Shown here one piece after another: positions 1-8,232 of a DNA stretch of 64,000 bases. The first letter of the stretch is position 1; each line of letters begins with the position of its first letter. The stretch comes from Bifidobacterium margollesii. Lineage in GTDB: Bacteria > Actinomycetota > Actinomycetes > Actinomycetales > Bifidobacteriaceae. The stretch spans positions 1-64,000 of the forward strand of contig NZ_NMWU01000025.1 in NCBI RefSeq assembly GCF_002860355.1, written 5' to 3'. The notes beneath the pieces are model-generated. The model had not been told where the DNA came from, made no database searches, and saw nothing but the letters and a program-made list of their open reading frames with translations. The position numbers and the translations under genes were made by a program.

Positions 1-557
<557 letters not shown>

Positions 558-852
558 CCTGTGAAAAGCCGAAAAACGGCTCGAAAAAAAAAGAAGAAGA
601 AAAAAGACGGACGCCACGACCCCCGGCCCAAGACCGGAAACCATGGCACCACACAAAATCCTTCCAAAACCCAGTCCCATCAAACCCCTCCCGGGGACCC
701 GAACCACGCTCACACGCACACGGGCGGGACCGGACTGGCAATCATCAAAAAGTAGTACAAAACACGCTCTTGAGTTCTCAAACCACCACCACACCAGCAA
801 ACGAAACCGATCCGAACCGGACCGATCCGGCCGTGCCGGGCAGCGAGTAAGA
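558..852 (-). other. rRNA operon leader
   Basis: Non-coding stretch between the predicted rRNA promoter and the mature 16S 5' end. It contains the boxA-like antitermination/processing motif at 769-780 and a long pyrimidine tract in the transcript (A/G-rich at about 582-608 on the + strand). The short open frames here have no protein-like character. Its role as a leader is inferred from position and from the conserved actinobacterial motif. Confidence 0.7.
769..780 (-). promoter_or_regulatory. boxA-like TGAGAACTCAAG motif of the rRNA leader
   Basis: Read leftwards this is TGAGAACTCAAG followed by AGCGTGTTTTG. It matches the strongly conserved motif found in front of 16S genes in mycobacteria, streptomycetes and relatives, associated with rRNA antitermination and RNase III processing. 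Confidence 0.75.
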
Positions 853-881
853 AACTTACACGAACACACACCACAACGCAA
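853..881 (-). promoter_or_regulatory. Predicted rRNA promoter (-35 TTGCGT, 17 bp, -10 TAAGTT)
   Basis: On the complement TTGCGT (881-876) is separated by 17 bp from TAAGTT (858-853), giving a predicted start near 846, about 290 bases before the mature 16S. It is the best sigma70-type match found by eye in the leader; additional upstream promoters are possible. Confidence 0.5.
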
Positions 882-981
882 ACCGACAAAAATGAATTCA
901 CCGTAAACCCTTGAAAAATAAGGCCTCTATCGGCGTGTCGAATTTGACATGGGTGGTCTTTCCCAACTCGTTCCTTGCGAA

Positions 982-1614
982 TCAGAATCGTATCCCCGCT
1001 TTGGCGAGCTGGGAACGGGCATCCATCGCATTGACGAACACGAAAGACCGCAAACCGGACTCCCGTGCCCCATCCACATTCCAAGGCTTGTCGTCGATGA
1101 ACACCGTCCGGGCCGGGTCCACGCCAAACCGCTTGATCGCAATCTCGTAGATCCGCCGATCCGGCTTCTTCACCCGCTCCACCGACGAGACCACGACGTC
1201 ATTGAGCAGCCTCATGGCCGGGTACTTCGACTGCACATACTTCACGGCATCGTCGGTGAAGTTCGTCAAGCCCCACAGGGCGACACCTCGCGTGTGCAAC
1301 GTCTCCAGCAGAGTATCCATACCGGGGATCATGCCCCGGAACGCCAAATCCCGGTGCTCCAGATACAGATCGAAGGCGCCTTCGCCCTCCTCGCCGCGAT
1401 GATGGGCCCGGTAGTCCTGCGCCGCTTCGCCTTCGTCCAGGCCGGCGTCGAGCAGACCGTCATAGTGCCAGAAGCCGAAGTCGGCGTCTTCGTCATAGAA
1501 ATCCCGCCATACCTTGACGCCGTCGGGAAAGCCGTCTGCGAACAGGTCATAGGTCCCGCCCTTAGGATCCCATTGCAACAGCACATCGCAGAAGTCGAAG
1601 ATCACATTCGGCAT
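982..1614 (-). CDS. HAD-IA family hydrolase (YihX/epoxide-hydrolase-N-like phosphatase)
   Basis: Predicted cytosolic phosphatase of 210 residues. Haloacid dehalogenase motifs in order: nucleophile motif near the N-terminus (FDFCDVL, Asp7), motif II Thr in WGLTNFT, motif III Lys in VKKPDRR, and motif IV VFIDDKPWNV. The residue where many members have the second Asp of DxD is Cys9, as in the YihX-like branch where it is often Gly, so activity on a sugar phosphate is possible but not shown. The start at 1614 is set by AAAGGAGG six bases upstream; an upstream in-frame ATG at 1638 would put that Shine-Dalgarno inside the gene. A 34-bp palindrome lies just upstream at 1633-1666. Confidence 0.88.
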   Translation of the reverse strand: MPNVIFDFCDVLLQWDPKGGTYDLFADGFPDGVKVWRDFYDEDADFGFWHYDGLLDAGLDEGEAAQDYRAHHRGEEGEGAFDLYLEHRDLAFRGMIPGMDTLLETLHTRGVALWGLTNFTDDAVKYVQSKYPAMRLLNDVVVSSVERVKKPDRRIYEIAIKRFGVDPARTVFIDDKPWNVDGARESGLRSFVFVNAMDARSQLAKAGIRF

Positions 1615-1632
1615 ATGCAGCCTCCTTTTTTC

Positions 1633-1666
1633 GTTCACTCTTTTCGACAGACTTCAAAGAGTGAAC
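1633..1666. promoter_or_regulatory. 34-bp palindrome, copy 1 (operator-like)
   Basis: Inverted repeat with 11-base arms, GTTCACTCTTT and AAAGAGTGAAC, and a 12-base centre. It sits directly upstream of the ribosome binding site of the HAD gene. A matching palindrome of the same length is at 1750-1783. There is no T-tract on either strand, so an operator is more likely than a terminator. Confidence 0.6.
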
Positions 1667-1749
1667 GGGAATAATTCTCAACAGAACATAAAAACCGCGG
1701 AATTACAAGGATTCCAATGTTCGAAAATGTGCCATACCGTTTACATTCA

Positions 1750-1783
1750 ATTCACTCTTCAGAGCATGCTCCAAAGAGTGAAT
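1750..1783. promoter_or_regulatory. 34-bp palindrome, copy 2 (operator-like)
   Basis: Near-perfect 34-base dyad with arms ATTCACTCTT and AAGAGTGAAT around an inner palindrome GAGCATGCTC. The outer arms match copy 1 at 1633-1666 and the overall length is identical. It lies between the 3' end of tRNA-Ser and the HAD gene, both read leftwards, and could also act as a processing or termination hairpin for the tRNA. Confidence 0.6.
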
Positions 1784-1799
1784 GAACAAGGCCCTCAGG

Positions 1800-1884
1800 C
1801 GGACAGGGCGAGATTCGAACTCGCGGAAGCTTGCGCTTCAACGGTTTTCAAGACCGTCTCTTTAGACCGCTCAGACACCTGTCC
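1800..1884 (-). tRNA. tRNA-Ser (anticodon TGA)
   Basis: The complement folds as a class II tRNA: acceptor arms GGACAGG (1884-1878) and CCTGTCC (1807-1801), anticodon loop CTTGAAA giving TGA, a long variable arm and the T-arm GTTCGAATC. The discriminator base is G at 1800 and no CCA is encoded. It decodes UCA and related serine codons. Confidence 0.95.
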
Positions 1885-1960
1885 ATTGTTTTGTGCAACC
1901 GCGCAAAAACAGATCACATCATAATGCATGCCGGCGGTTTCGCCAAACTCGCGCCGACAC

Positions 1961-2011
1961 GTCGGAGACACCCACCGCGCCGACGAGACCCGCTGTCGGA
2001 GACACCCACCG
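1961..2011. repeat. 17-bp direct repeat, two copies
   Basis: GTCGGAGACACCCACCG occurs at 1961-1977 and again at 1995-2011, 34 bp apart, between tRNA-Ser and the MFS gene end. No function is evident. It could be slippage debris or binding sites. Confidence 0.6.
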
Positions 2012-2024
2012 ACGGAATAGCGGA

Positions 2025-3320
2025 TCAGGCACCCGCCCGGGCATCATTCGCCTCGCGTCGCTTGAGATCGCTGTTGAGCCATGCGGCGGTCAGGAACGCC
2101 AGCACGGCGAAGATCGCACCGAACGGGCCAAGCCACCGCATGCCAATATGGTCGGTCACCAGACCTCCCACCGCAGAGCCCAGTGCGATGCCGATGTTGA
2201 ACGACATCGAGTTGAACGACGATGCGAGATTAAGGGAACCGGGATGGGTGGCGGACGCCACGTCCATGTACAGCACCTGCGAGGCGGTGTTCTGCAGATA
2301 CATCAGGAATCCGAGCATCAGCAGCACGATGCAACCGACCACCGCGTTCATCACGGCGAACGGCAGCGAGATCATGAACACGGCCTGGATCAGGTAGATC
2401 GGCCGACCTTTGACCAGCGGCACGACGCCACGCCCGCGGTCGCCCAGCTTGCCGCCGTACAGGTTGCTGGCGAGGCAGGCCACGCCATATGCGGCGAGCG
2501 CGAATGAAATGTACCGCGAGGGAATGCCGATCTCCTGTTCGAGGATCGGTGTGAGATACGTGTAGAACACGTAGCTTGACGCTGCGGCGAACACCACGGC
2601 GAGGATGCCTCCCCAGATGCGAGGTTCGGTGAAGATGAAGAACTGAGCGAGGAAACGCGACTTCGGCCCGTAATGATTCTTCGGCAGCACCACGCACATG
2701 AGCACGATCAGCGCGACGGTGAGAAGATTGATCACGTGGAAGGCCCAGCGCCACCCGAAGGCGTTGGCGATGGAGGTGCCGATCGGCACGCCGAACACCG
2801 AGGCGATGGAGAATCCGGAAAACACCCAAGCCACGAATTTGGTGCGGTTTTTCTTCGACGCGACGTCGTCGGCGAAGGTCATGGACACGGCGACCGTGGT
2901 GCCGGAGATCAGTGCGATGACGATTCTGGCGGCGACGAGCATGCCGTAGCCGACGGCAAACGCGCACAGCAGGTTGCCGATGAGAAACACCACGGCGAGG
3001 AAGATCATGGTGCGGAATCGTTCGAACCGGGAGCTGATCGAGGCGCCGATCGGCGTGGCCGGCGCGTAGACGAAGGCGAACAGCGAGACAAGCCCTCCGA
3101 CGGTGGTCAGGGAGACGTTCAGTCCTTCGGCGATGTCGGGAAGGATGCCGACGACGATGAATTCGCTCATGCCGAGCATAAAGCTCATGGCGATGAGGGA
3201 GATCACCGGCATGGTGAAGAACCGGTCGGGAGCGCCCTCCCCGGCGGCGGCCTGAACCGCGGCCTTGGAGGATTCGCTTTTGACGTTCTTCTGACTGGCG
3301 AGATTCGACTCCTGCGTCAT
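2025..3320 (-). CDS. MFS transporter, DHA1/AraJ-like efflux family
   Basis: Membrane protein of 431 residues with the alternating hydrophobic segments of a 12-helix major facilitator. After a charged N-terminal tail of about 35 residues the first helix begins VISLIAMSFMLGMSEFIVVG, typical of the AraJ/YdhP/NepI branch of drug or metabolite/H+ antiporters. Substrate is unknown. The start at 3320 (MTQESN...) follows GGAAGAGA at normal spacing; the open frame extends further upstream but that part is low-quality and lacks membrane character. A small inverted repeat (3334-3348) lies just upstream of the Shine-Dalgarno. The gene is monocistronic by spacing. Confidence 0.85.
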   Translation of the reverse strand: MTQESNLASQKNVKSESSKAAVQAAAGEGAPDRFFTMPVISLIAMSFMLGMSEFIVVGILPDIAEGLNVSLTTVGGLVSLFAFVYAPATPIGASISSRFERFRTMIFLAVVFLIGNLLCAFAVGYGMLVAARIVIALISGTTVAVSMTFADDVASKKNRTKFVAWVFSGFSIASVFGVPIGTSIANAFGWRWAFHVINLLTVALIVLMCVVLPKNHYGPKSRFLAQFFIFTEPRIWGGILAVVFAAASSYVFYTYLTPILEQEIGIPSRYISFALAAYGVACLASNLYGGKLGDRGRGVVPLVKGRPIYLIQAVFMISLPFAVMNAVVGCIVLLMLGFLMYLQNTASQVLYMDVASATHPGSLNLASSFNSMSFNIGIALGSAVGGLVTDHIGMRWLGPFGAIFAVLAFLTAAWLNSDLKRREANDARAGA

Positions 3321-3333
3321 CGTTGGTCTCTTC

Positions 3334-3348
3334 CGAAACGAGGTTTCG
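3334..3348. promoter_or_regulatory. Small inverted repeat in the leader of the MFS gene
   Basis: CGAAAC-GAG-GTTTCG, six-base arms around three bases, ending just before the Shine-Dalgarno of the gene starting at 3320. It could be an operator or a translation-modulating hairpin. Confidence 0.4.
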
Positions 3349-3479
3349 CGGCATCGGCGTGACGCTTTGGCACCACGAAACCAAACTACATGGGGCAACA
3401 GCAAAGTAACGCCGTCATTCGACAAATCCGGCATGTACGGCACACCATGATTTCCAAGTGATCCAGCGCTTGCCGATTA

Positions 3480-3518
3480 CTCTTCCCAAGCGGCCGCGGC
3501 GGGCCGGAGCGGGAAGAG
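3480..3518 (-). terminator. Possible terminator hairpin after the sugar MFS gene
   Basis: Outer arms CTCTTCCC (3480-3487) and GGGAAGAG (3511-3518) enclose a GC-rich inner stem. It is 25 bases beyond the stop of the leftward gene at 3544. There is no clear T-tract, so the call is tentative. Confidence 0.4.
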
Positions 3519-3543
3519 GACGGCAGTGACGAGTGACCGGAGA

Positions 3544-4809
3544 CTACCGAACTCGTTTGATGGTAAGCACCGAGAATCCAGCCACGAGGCTGATGGCGAT
3601 CGCTACCGGGAACACGGTGTTGTACGAGCCGGTCATGGTGATCAGCGCCGAAGTGATCGCCGATCCCATCGCCTGCCCGGCGCAGGTAGCCACATTAAGG
3701 AAGCCGAGATCCTTGCCGGCATCTTCCTTATTCGGCAGGACGTCGACGTTCAACGCCTGATCAACGGCCATGTAGATGCCGTATCCGAAGCCCGCGATGC
3801 CGGCGAACAGCAGCATGCCCATGCGTGACGGGAAGACCCACGGCATGGCCAGACCTACCGCATACAGCGCACACGAGAATAGGATCAACGGTTTGCGGCG
3901 TTTGATTCGGTCGGAGATCGGGCCGGAGATGAATGGTGCAACGATGGAAACGATCATGGTGATCAGGGAGATGATCTGAATCGTAGCGGCGGATTCCACT
4001 TTCGACTGACCGATATGATCCTGCAGAATGTATAGCTGGAATGAGGTGACCATCTGATAGGCAACGATCAGGCAGGTGCGGCAAATGAACGCCTTGTAGA
4101 AGTCACCGGCGTTCTTCAGCGGAGGACGGAAAGCCTCAAGAATCACACGCCAAGCGGGGATGTCGGCACGCGGCATGTCTTTGGTGGAGGGGTCCTTCGG
4201 CATGAGAGCAACGGAGAGGATACCAGCCGATGCTGCGAACAGTGCCGCGACGACGAAGCCAAGCTGCGTTCGGGTGATGAAGAAGGAGCCGATCAGACCA
4301 CCGATGCCTTGGCCGATGACGGCGCCTCCTCCGAAGGCGGCCGATACGGTGGCTCGGCTGCCTTCATCCACGCGATCGGAAAGGATGGCCGTCAGAGGGG
4401 CGAGCGCCATGTTCAGGCCGAACATCGCGCAACAGTAGGCGATGCCTATGGTCAGACCGGTGGTGGGCAGGCTGATGATCCAGAAGCAGACGCCATACAG
4501 CACCATGCCGGAGAGGATCCACGGGCTGCGACGACCGAAACGAGATCGGGTCCGATCGCTCATCGCACCGAAGAACACGTTGAAGAACAGTGAAAGGATC
4601 GCACCGACTCCGTTGATGGCGCCGAGCACCGCCGTGGGATTATCCACACCGAGATCCTTGAGTCTCTGCGGTATGAGAATCGACACGATGATGTAGAACG
4701 CGATGTTGTTCAGCATCTGATAGGCGATGAAGCCGGCGATGTACCGGATCTTCTCGACGCCATTGTTCCTGTTTTCGACTGTTTCCGAAGATGGGATGTC
4801 CAATGTCAT
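3544..4809 (-). CDS. MFS sugar transporter (SLC45/GPH-like) of the alpha-glucoside unit
   Basis: A 421-residue, 12-helix transporter. The loop after helix 2 reads SDRTRSRFGRRSPWIL, the signature of GPH/SLC45-type sugar-cation symporters, with the matching cytoplasmic loop SDRIKRRKPLI in the second half. It lies 69 bases downstream of the GH13 alpha-glucosidase on the same strand and close to a LacI regulator, so it most likely imports the alpha-glucoside cleaved by that enzyme. The substrate (sucrose, isomaltose, maltose or similar) cannot be told from sequence. Start at 4809 by frame and hydrophobicity; the Shine-Dalgarno is weak (CGAGAA). Confidence 0.85.
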   Translation of the reverse strand: MTLDIPSSETVENRNNGVEKIRYIAGFIAYQMLNNIAFYIIVSILIPQRLKDLGVDNPTAVLGAINGVGAILSLFFNVFFGAMSDRTRSRFGRRSPWILSGMVLYGVCFWIISLPTTGLTIGIAYCCAMFGLNMALAPLTAILSDRVDEGSRATVSAAFGGGAVIGQGIGGLIGSFFITRTQLGFVVAALFAASAGILSVALMPKDPSTKDMPRADIPAWRVILEAFRPPLKNAGDFYKAFICRTCLIVAYQMVTSFQLYILQDHIGQSKVESAATIQIISLITMIVSIVAPFISGPISDRIKRRKPLILFSCALYAVGLAMPWVFPSRMGMLLFAGIAGFGYGIYMAVDQALNVDVLPNKEDAGKDLGFLNVATCAGQAMGSAITSALITMTGSYNTVFPVAIAISLVAGFSVLTIKRVR

Positions 4810-4878
4810 GATGTTCTCGTTTCCATGTGTTGCTCATCGGCGATCGTCATCGAATTCGCCGTGGGTAGTATGTTCGCG

Positions 4879-6657
4879 TCAGTCGAGCTTCATCCACACG
4901 CTGACGTCCTGAGGCAGCCGACCGTCCTCGGTAAGGGGTGCAGAGGACAGCAGTACCTTTCCGGCGGGCAGGTCTATCGGGTCCGTACCGAAATTGGTCA
5001 GATTCGCCCATCCGTTGGAACGGCGGTAGGCGATCACGCCGCCCGGATATCCGTTGGCCCCGTCGGCCCGGTCGGATGCGCGATCCTCCGCAAACCATTC
5101 CACGTCGGCATCCTCATTGCGGTATTCGTGACGCAAGGCCAGCGCCGCACGATACAGGTTCAGCGTGGATCCGGGATCAGCATCCTGCACGTCTACCGCA
5201 AGATTCTTGAACCACTTGGGCTGGGGAAGATGCGGTTCGGCGGGGGAGGATCCGTCGGCTTTGGTCTTCGGCGAGAAACCGAACGAAGCGCCGCACCCGA
5301 ATTCGTCGTTGGGATCGGCGAGTTTCGGGGCATCCGTGGAATCCCACGGCAGAGGCACACGGCAACCGTCTCGGCCTTTCTTGGCGGATGCACGGGTGGA
5401 GTTGAACGCCCATGGATCCTCAAGTTGCTCCCAGGGGATATTGGCCACTTCGAACAGGCCGAGCTCCTCGCCCTGATACACGTAGGCGCTGCCCGGGAGA
5501 GCCAGCTCCATCAGGATCGCGGCACGGGCACGCTTCACTCCGAGCGCCCGATCCTCGGTATAGGTTGTACCATCACGCAGCAGCCAGTCGAGCGGCAGCT
5601 GATGATGTTCGATTGATTTCACCTGCGGCAGTCCGTAGCGAGTGGCCTGTCGGATCATGTCATGATTGCTCATCACCCAGGTAGCCGAGGATCCCGCCTC
5701 GCGCGCAGCGGCAAGACCTTCTTCGATGGCCTGATGGAATTCATCACGCAGCCAGTTCTTTTTGGAAAACTCGAAGTTGAACGTCTGCCCCAGCTCATCG
5801 GTGCTGGCGTACAGATGCAGTCGTTTCGGATTGACCATGGCTTCCGCCACGGCGAACGTCGGCGGATCGTACTGGTTGAACACCTCTCGCCGCCATTCCC
5901 GATAGATCTCGTGGGATTCGTTGCGGTCGATCACGGGATGGGATCCGTCGTCCGGCAATGTGCTGTCGCACCAGACGTGGTAGTTGTCGAGATCGTCACG
6001 ATCGAGATCCTTGCCCAATCCCTGCGCCACATCGATGCGGAAGCCATCCACACCGTGATCGAGCCAGAATCGGAAGGTCTTCTTGAAGTCCTCGCGCACT
6101 TCGGGATTCTTCCAATTGAGATCCGGCTGTTCCTCGGCGAACATGTGCAGATACCACTGGCCGTCCGGCACTCGCTTCCAAGCCGGGTCTCCGAAGTGGC
6201 TTTCCCAGTTCGTAGGTGGAATATCCCCGTTGGGCCCTTTGCCGTCGCGGAAAATATACCGATCTCGTTCAGGGGATCCTGGGCCTGCGGCGAGTGCGGC
6301 TTCGAACCATTCGTGGTGATTGGATGTGTGGTTGGGAACGATGTCGATGACCACCTTGATGCCCGCTTCATGTGCGGTCTTCGTGAGCCGGGAGAAATCA
6401 TCCATGCTGCCGAACAGTGGATCAACGTTCCGATAATCATCCACATCGTAACCAGCATCGGCCATGTGCGAGGGATAGAAAGGATTAAGCCAGATCGCGT
6501 CCACTCCAAGGCGCTTGAGATATGGGATCTTCTCGGTCACGCCATTGAGGTCGCCCAGACCGCTTCCGGTACTGTCCTTGAACGAACGGGGATACACCTG
6601 ATAGACCACCGCCTGCTTCCACCATAGCGCCGGATCGGTCGCCTGCTGCCTTGACAT
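4879..6657 (-). CDS. Alpha-glucosidase, GH13 family
   Basis: Cytosolic exo-acting alpha-glucosidase of 592 residues hydrolysing alpha-linked gluco-oligosaccharides. GH13 regions: I, DIVPNH (105-110); II, GFRIDV with nucleophile Asp209; III, AVAEAMV with acid/base Glu272; IV, SNHD with Asp333. The N-terminus WWKQAVVYQVYPRSF is typical of bacterial alpha-glucosidases (AglA/MalL type). Two ATGs follow AAGGAGG; the second (6657) has the better 6-base spacing, the first is at 6660. It begins a leftward unit with the MFS transporter and is divergent from a LacI regulator, with LacI operators at 6711-6726 and 6908-6923. Confidence 0.93.
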   Translation of the reverse strand: MSRQQATDPALWWKQAVVYQVYPRSFKDSTGSGLGDLNGVTEKIPYLKRLGVDAIWLNPFYPSHMADAGYDVDDYRNVDPLFGSMDDFSRLTKTAHEAGIKVVIDIVPNHTSNHHEWFEAALAAGPGSPERDRYIFRDGKGPNGDIPPTNWESHFGDPAWKRVPDGQWYLHMFAEEQPDLNWKNPEVREDFKKTFRFWLDHGVDGFRIDVAQGLGKDLDRDDLDNYHVWCDSTLPDDGSHPVIDRNESHEIYREWRREVFNQYDPPTFAVAEAMVNPKRLHLYASTDELGQTFNFEFSKKNWLRDEFHQAIEEGLAAAREAGSSATWVMSNHDMIRQATRYGLPQVKSIEHHQLPLDWLLRDGTTYTEDRALGVKRARAAILMELALPGSAYVYQGEELGLFEVANIPWEQLEDPWAFNSTRASAKKGRDGCRVPLPWDSTDAPKLADPNDEFGCGASFGFSPKTKADGSSPAEPHLPQPKWFKNLAVDVQDADPGSTLNLYRAALALRHEYRNEDADVEWFAEDRASDRADGANGYPGGVIAYRRSNGWANLTNFGTDPIDLPAGKVLLSSAPLTEDGRLPQDVSVWMKLD

Positions 6658-6710
6658 CATCGTCCTCCTTGGAATCTCGGCCATACGGCAGATCGTGGTA
6701 TCACGATCAT

Positions 6711-6726
6711 ATCGAAACGCTTCGAT
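6711..6726. promoter_or_regulatory. LacI-family operator O1
   Basis: ATCGAAACGCTTCGAT: six-base arms ATCGAA/TTCGAT around ACGC, the size and layout of LacI-family sites. It lies 54 bases upstream of the alpha-glucosidase start and shares its right half with O2 at 6908-6923. Confidence 0.7.
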
Positions 6727-6907
6727 TATGTGATATGCCATATTGCCGAAAAGCAACGTTTAATCATCGCGAGCAAACGAACTTTTCCGAATCTCAAGCG
6801 CAAAACGCAGTACTTCCTTGCTGATTGCACCATATCGGCATCTCGTCAAGAGAGCCGATGCCGTCGAAACAGTCCGTCACTCATCTCTCTTTTGGAAAGA
6901 CATCATT

Positions 6908-6923
6908 ATCGTAGCGCTTCGAT
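6908..6923. promoter_or_regulatory. LacI-family operator O2
   Basis: ATCGTAGCGCTTCGAT, one mismatch from the perfect palindrome ATCGAAGCGCTTCGAT. It is 197 bp from O1 in the divergent region between the alpha-glucosidase and the regulator gene, placed where it could control either gene or support looping. Apart from the two operators I see no gene in 6658-7051. Confidence 0.7.
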
Positions 6924-7051
6924 TTTTATTTGTCCAACTTCCGACACACCAGCTCCCACCGAGTACAGTAAAAGAACAACGAATCCGCACGAACACGAAG
7001 CATCGCGCACCCCTCCACCACCGGAATGCGCACAGATGGGGGACTCAGCCA

Positions 7052-8116
7052 ATGGGAAAACCGACGATCATGGATGTAGCAGCGAAAGCCGGGGTATCCC
7101 AGTCCACGGCTTCACTGGCGCTTCGAGACAGCAAGCGAGTGAAGCCCGCCACCAAGGACCGCGTTCTCCAAGCGGCCGAAGAGCTTCACTTCACCCTGTC
7201 AAAAAGCGCGTCATCCCTCGCCTCGGGCAGAACCATGCGCATCTTCATGCTGGTCTCCCCTGCCATCAACACCTGGTTCAACGCCTCGATTCTTCAAGGC
7301 GCATATCAGACACTGCACAGACAGGGATATGATCTCGTCCCCTATGCCGTCCGCAACGACCCGGAGCTATCAGAGTTCTTCGCCCTGCTACGCGGCGGGA
7401 AAAACGCAGACGGCGCCATCGTATCCTCATTTGACCTCAGCAGGGACTTCAAGAATCTGCTCAGAACACTCGACATGCCCACGGTAGGATTGAACACCCC
7501 CACCACGGACGGATTCGACGCTTCGATATGCATCAACAACGCGAACGCCATGAACGGTGCCGTGCGATTTCTGCACTCACAGGGCCATCGAAATCTGGCT
7601 TTCGTGGAAGTGCCGGATTCCGAACCGTTCTCATTCAGCTCCTCGCTTCGATCGCAGGGATTCATCGACTCCGCCCGAACACTGGGCTACGACGATGATG
7701 CCGTCACCGTCGTCCGAGGCGAACTCGCAGACAGCTATCATTCACCACAGGATGCCGTATCGCAGATCGTGGCATATTTGATGTCCCTGCCGCAGCGCCC
7801 GACCGGCATCTGCGTGGAAACCGACGACTTTGCCATCTCCCTGATGCAGGAGCTGAAACGACTGCATGTACGAATCCCCGAAGACGTCTCGGTGATCGGA
7901 TTCGACGACAACGCCACCGCCCCGATCGCGAGACTCACCACCATCCATCAGGATCCGGTGCAGCTCGGCCGCCGCGCCGCAGAACTGACGCTGGACCTCA
8001 TCCGACATGAACCTCCCGAGATTCTCCATCAGACGCAAGAGACCTCACTGGTGTTACGGGACACCACAGCCTCCTTCCAGAAGCCGAATACGACGGGAAA
8101 AACTCAGCAGGCATGA
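7052..8116 (+). CDS. LacI-family transcriptional regulator of the alpha-glucoside unit
   Basis: DNA-binding repressor of 354 residues. The N-terminal helix-turn-helix (TIMDVAAKAGVSQSTASLAL, residues about 5-24) is followed by the hinge and a periplasmic-binding-like sugar domain ending with GFDDNATAPIARLTTIHQDP, standard for the family. The start at 7052 follows TGGGGGAC; the frame is open further upstream but that part is not protein-like. It is divergent from the alpha-glucosidase/transporter unit and is inferred to repress it through the two nearby operators, with an alpha-glucoside as inducer. Confidence 0.92.
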   Translation: MGKPTIMDVAAKAGVSQSTASLALRDSKRVKPATKDRVLQAAEELHFTLSKSASSLASGRTMRIFMLVSPAINTWFNASILQGAYQTLHRQGYDLVPYAVRNDPELSEFFALLRGGKNADGAIVSSFDLSRDFKNLLRTLDMPTVGLNTPTTDGFDASICINNANAMNGAVRFLHSQGHRNLAFVEVPDSEPFSFSSSLRSQGFIDSARTLGYDDDAVTVVRGELADSYHSPQDAVSQIVAYLMSLPQRPTGICVETDDFAISLMQELKRLHVRIPEDVSVIGFDDNATAPIARLTTIHQDPVQLGRRAAELTLDLIRHEPPEILHQTQETSLVLRDTTASFQKPNTTGKTQQA

Positions 8117-8164
8117 AAAACGGTGTGCCCGGCGGGATCCGAAACAACCCCAACGGGCACACCG
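8116..8164 (-). terminator. Rho-independent terminator of serS
   Basis: Arms CGGTGTGCCCG (8121-8131) and CGGGCACACCG (8154-8164) followed on the complement by TTTTTCAT. It serves the leftward serS; the hairpin could also work on the + strand after the LacI gene, whose stop codon abuts it. Confidence 0.8.
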
Positions 8165-8232
8165 TCATTCAAGGCAAGAAGCAGCCGCGATGCCAAGGAG
8201 CGGCGTCAAACGGCACATAGCCTGAGCGCGAC

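Noticed and set aside
558-981. Short open frames between the 16S gene and the HAD gene
   Set aside because: Composition follows the rRNA leader, frames overlap each other on both strands, and none has a ribosome binding site or protein-like sequence.
1784-2024. Integrated element at tRNA-Ser
   Set aside because: No integrase, no second copy of the tRNA 3' end; flanking genes are ordinary chromosomal genes.
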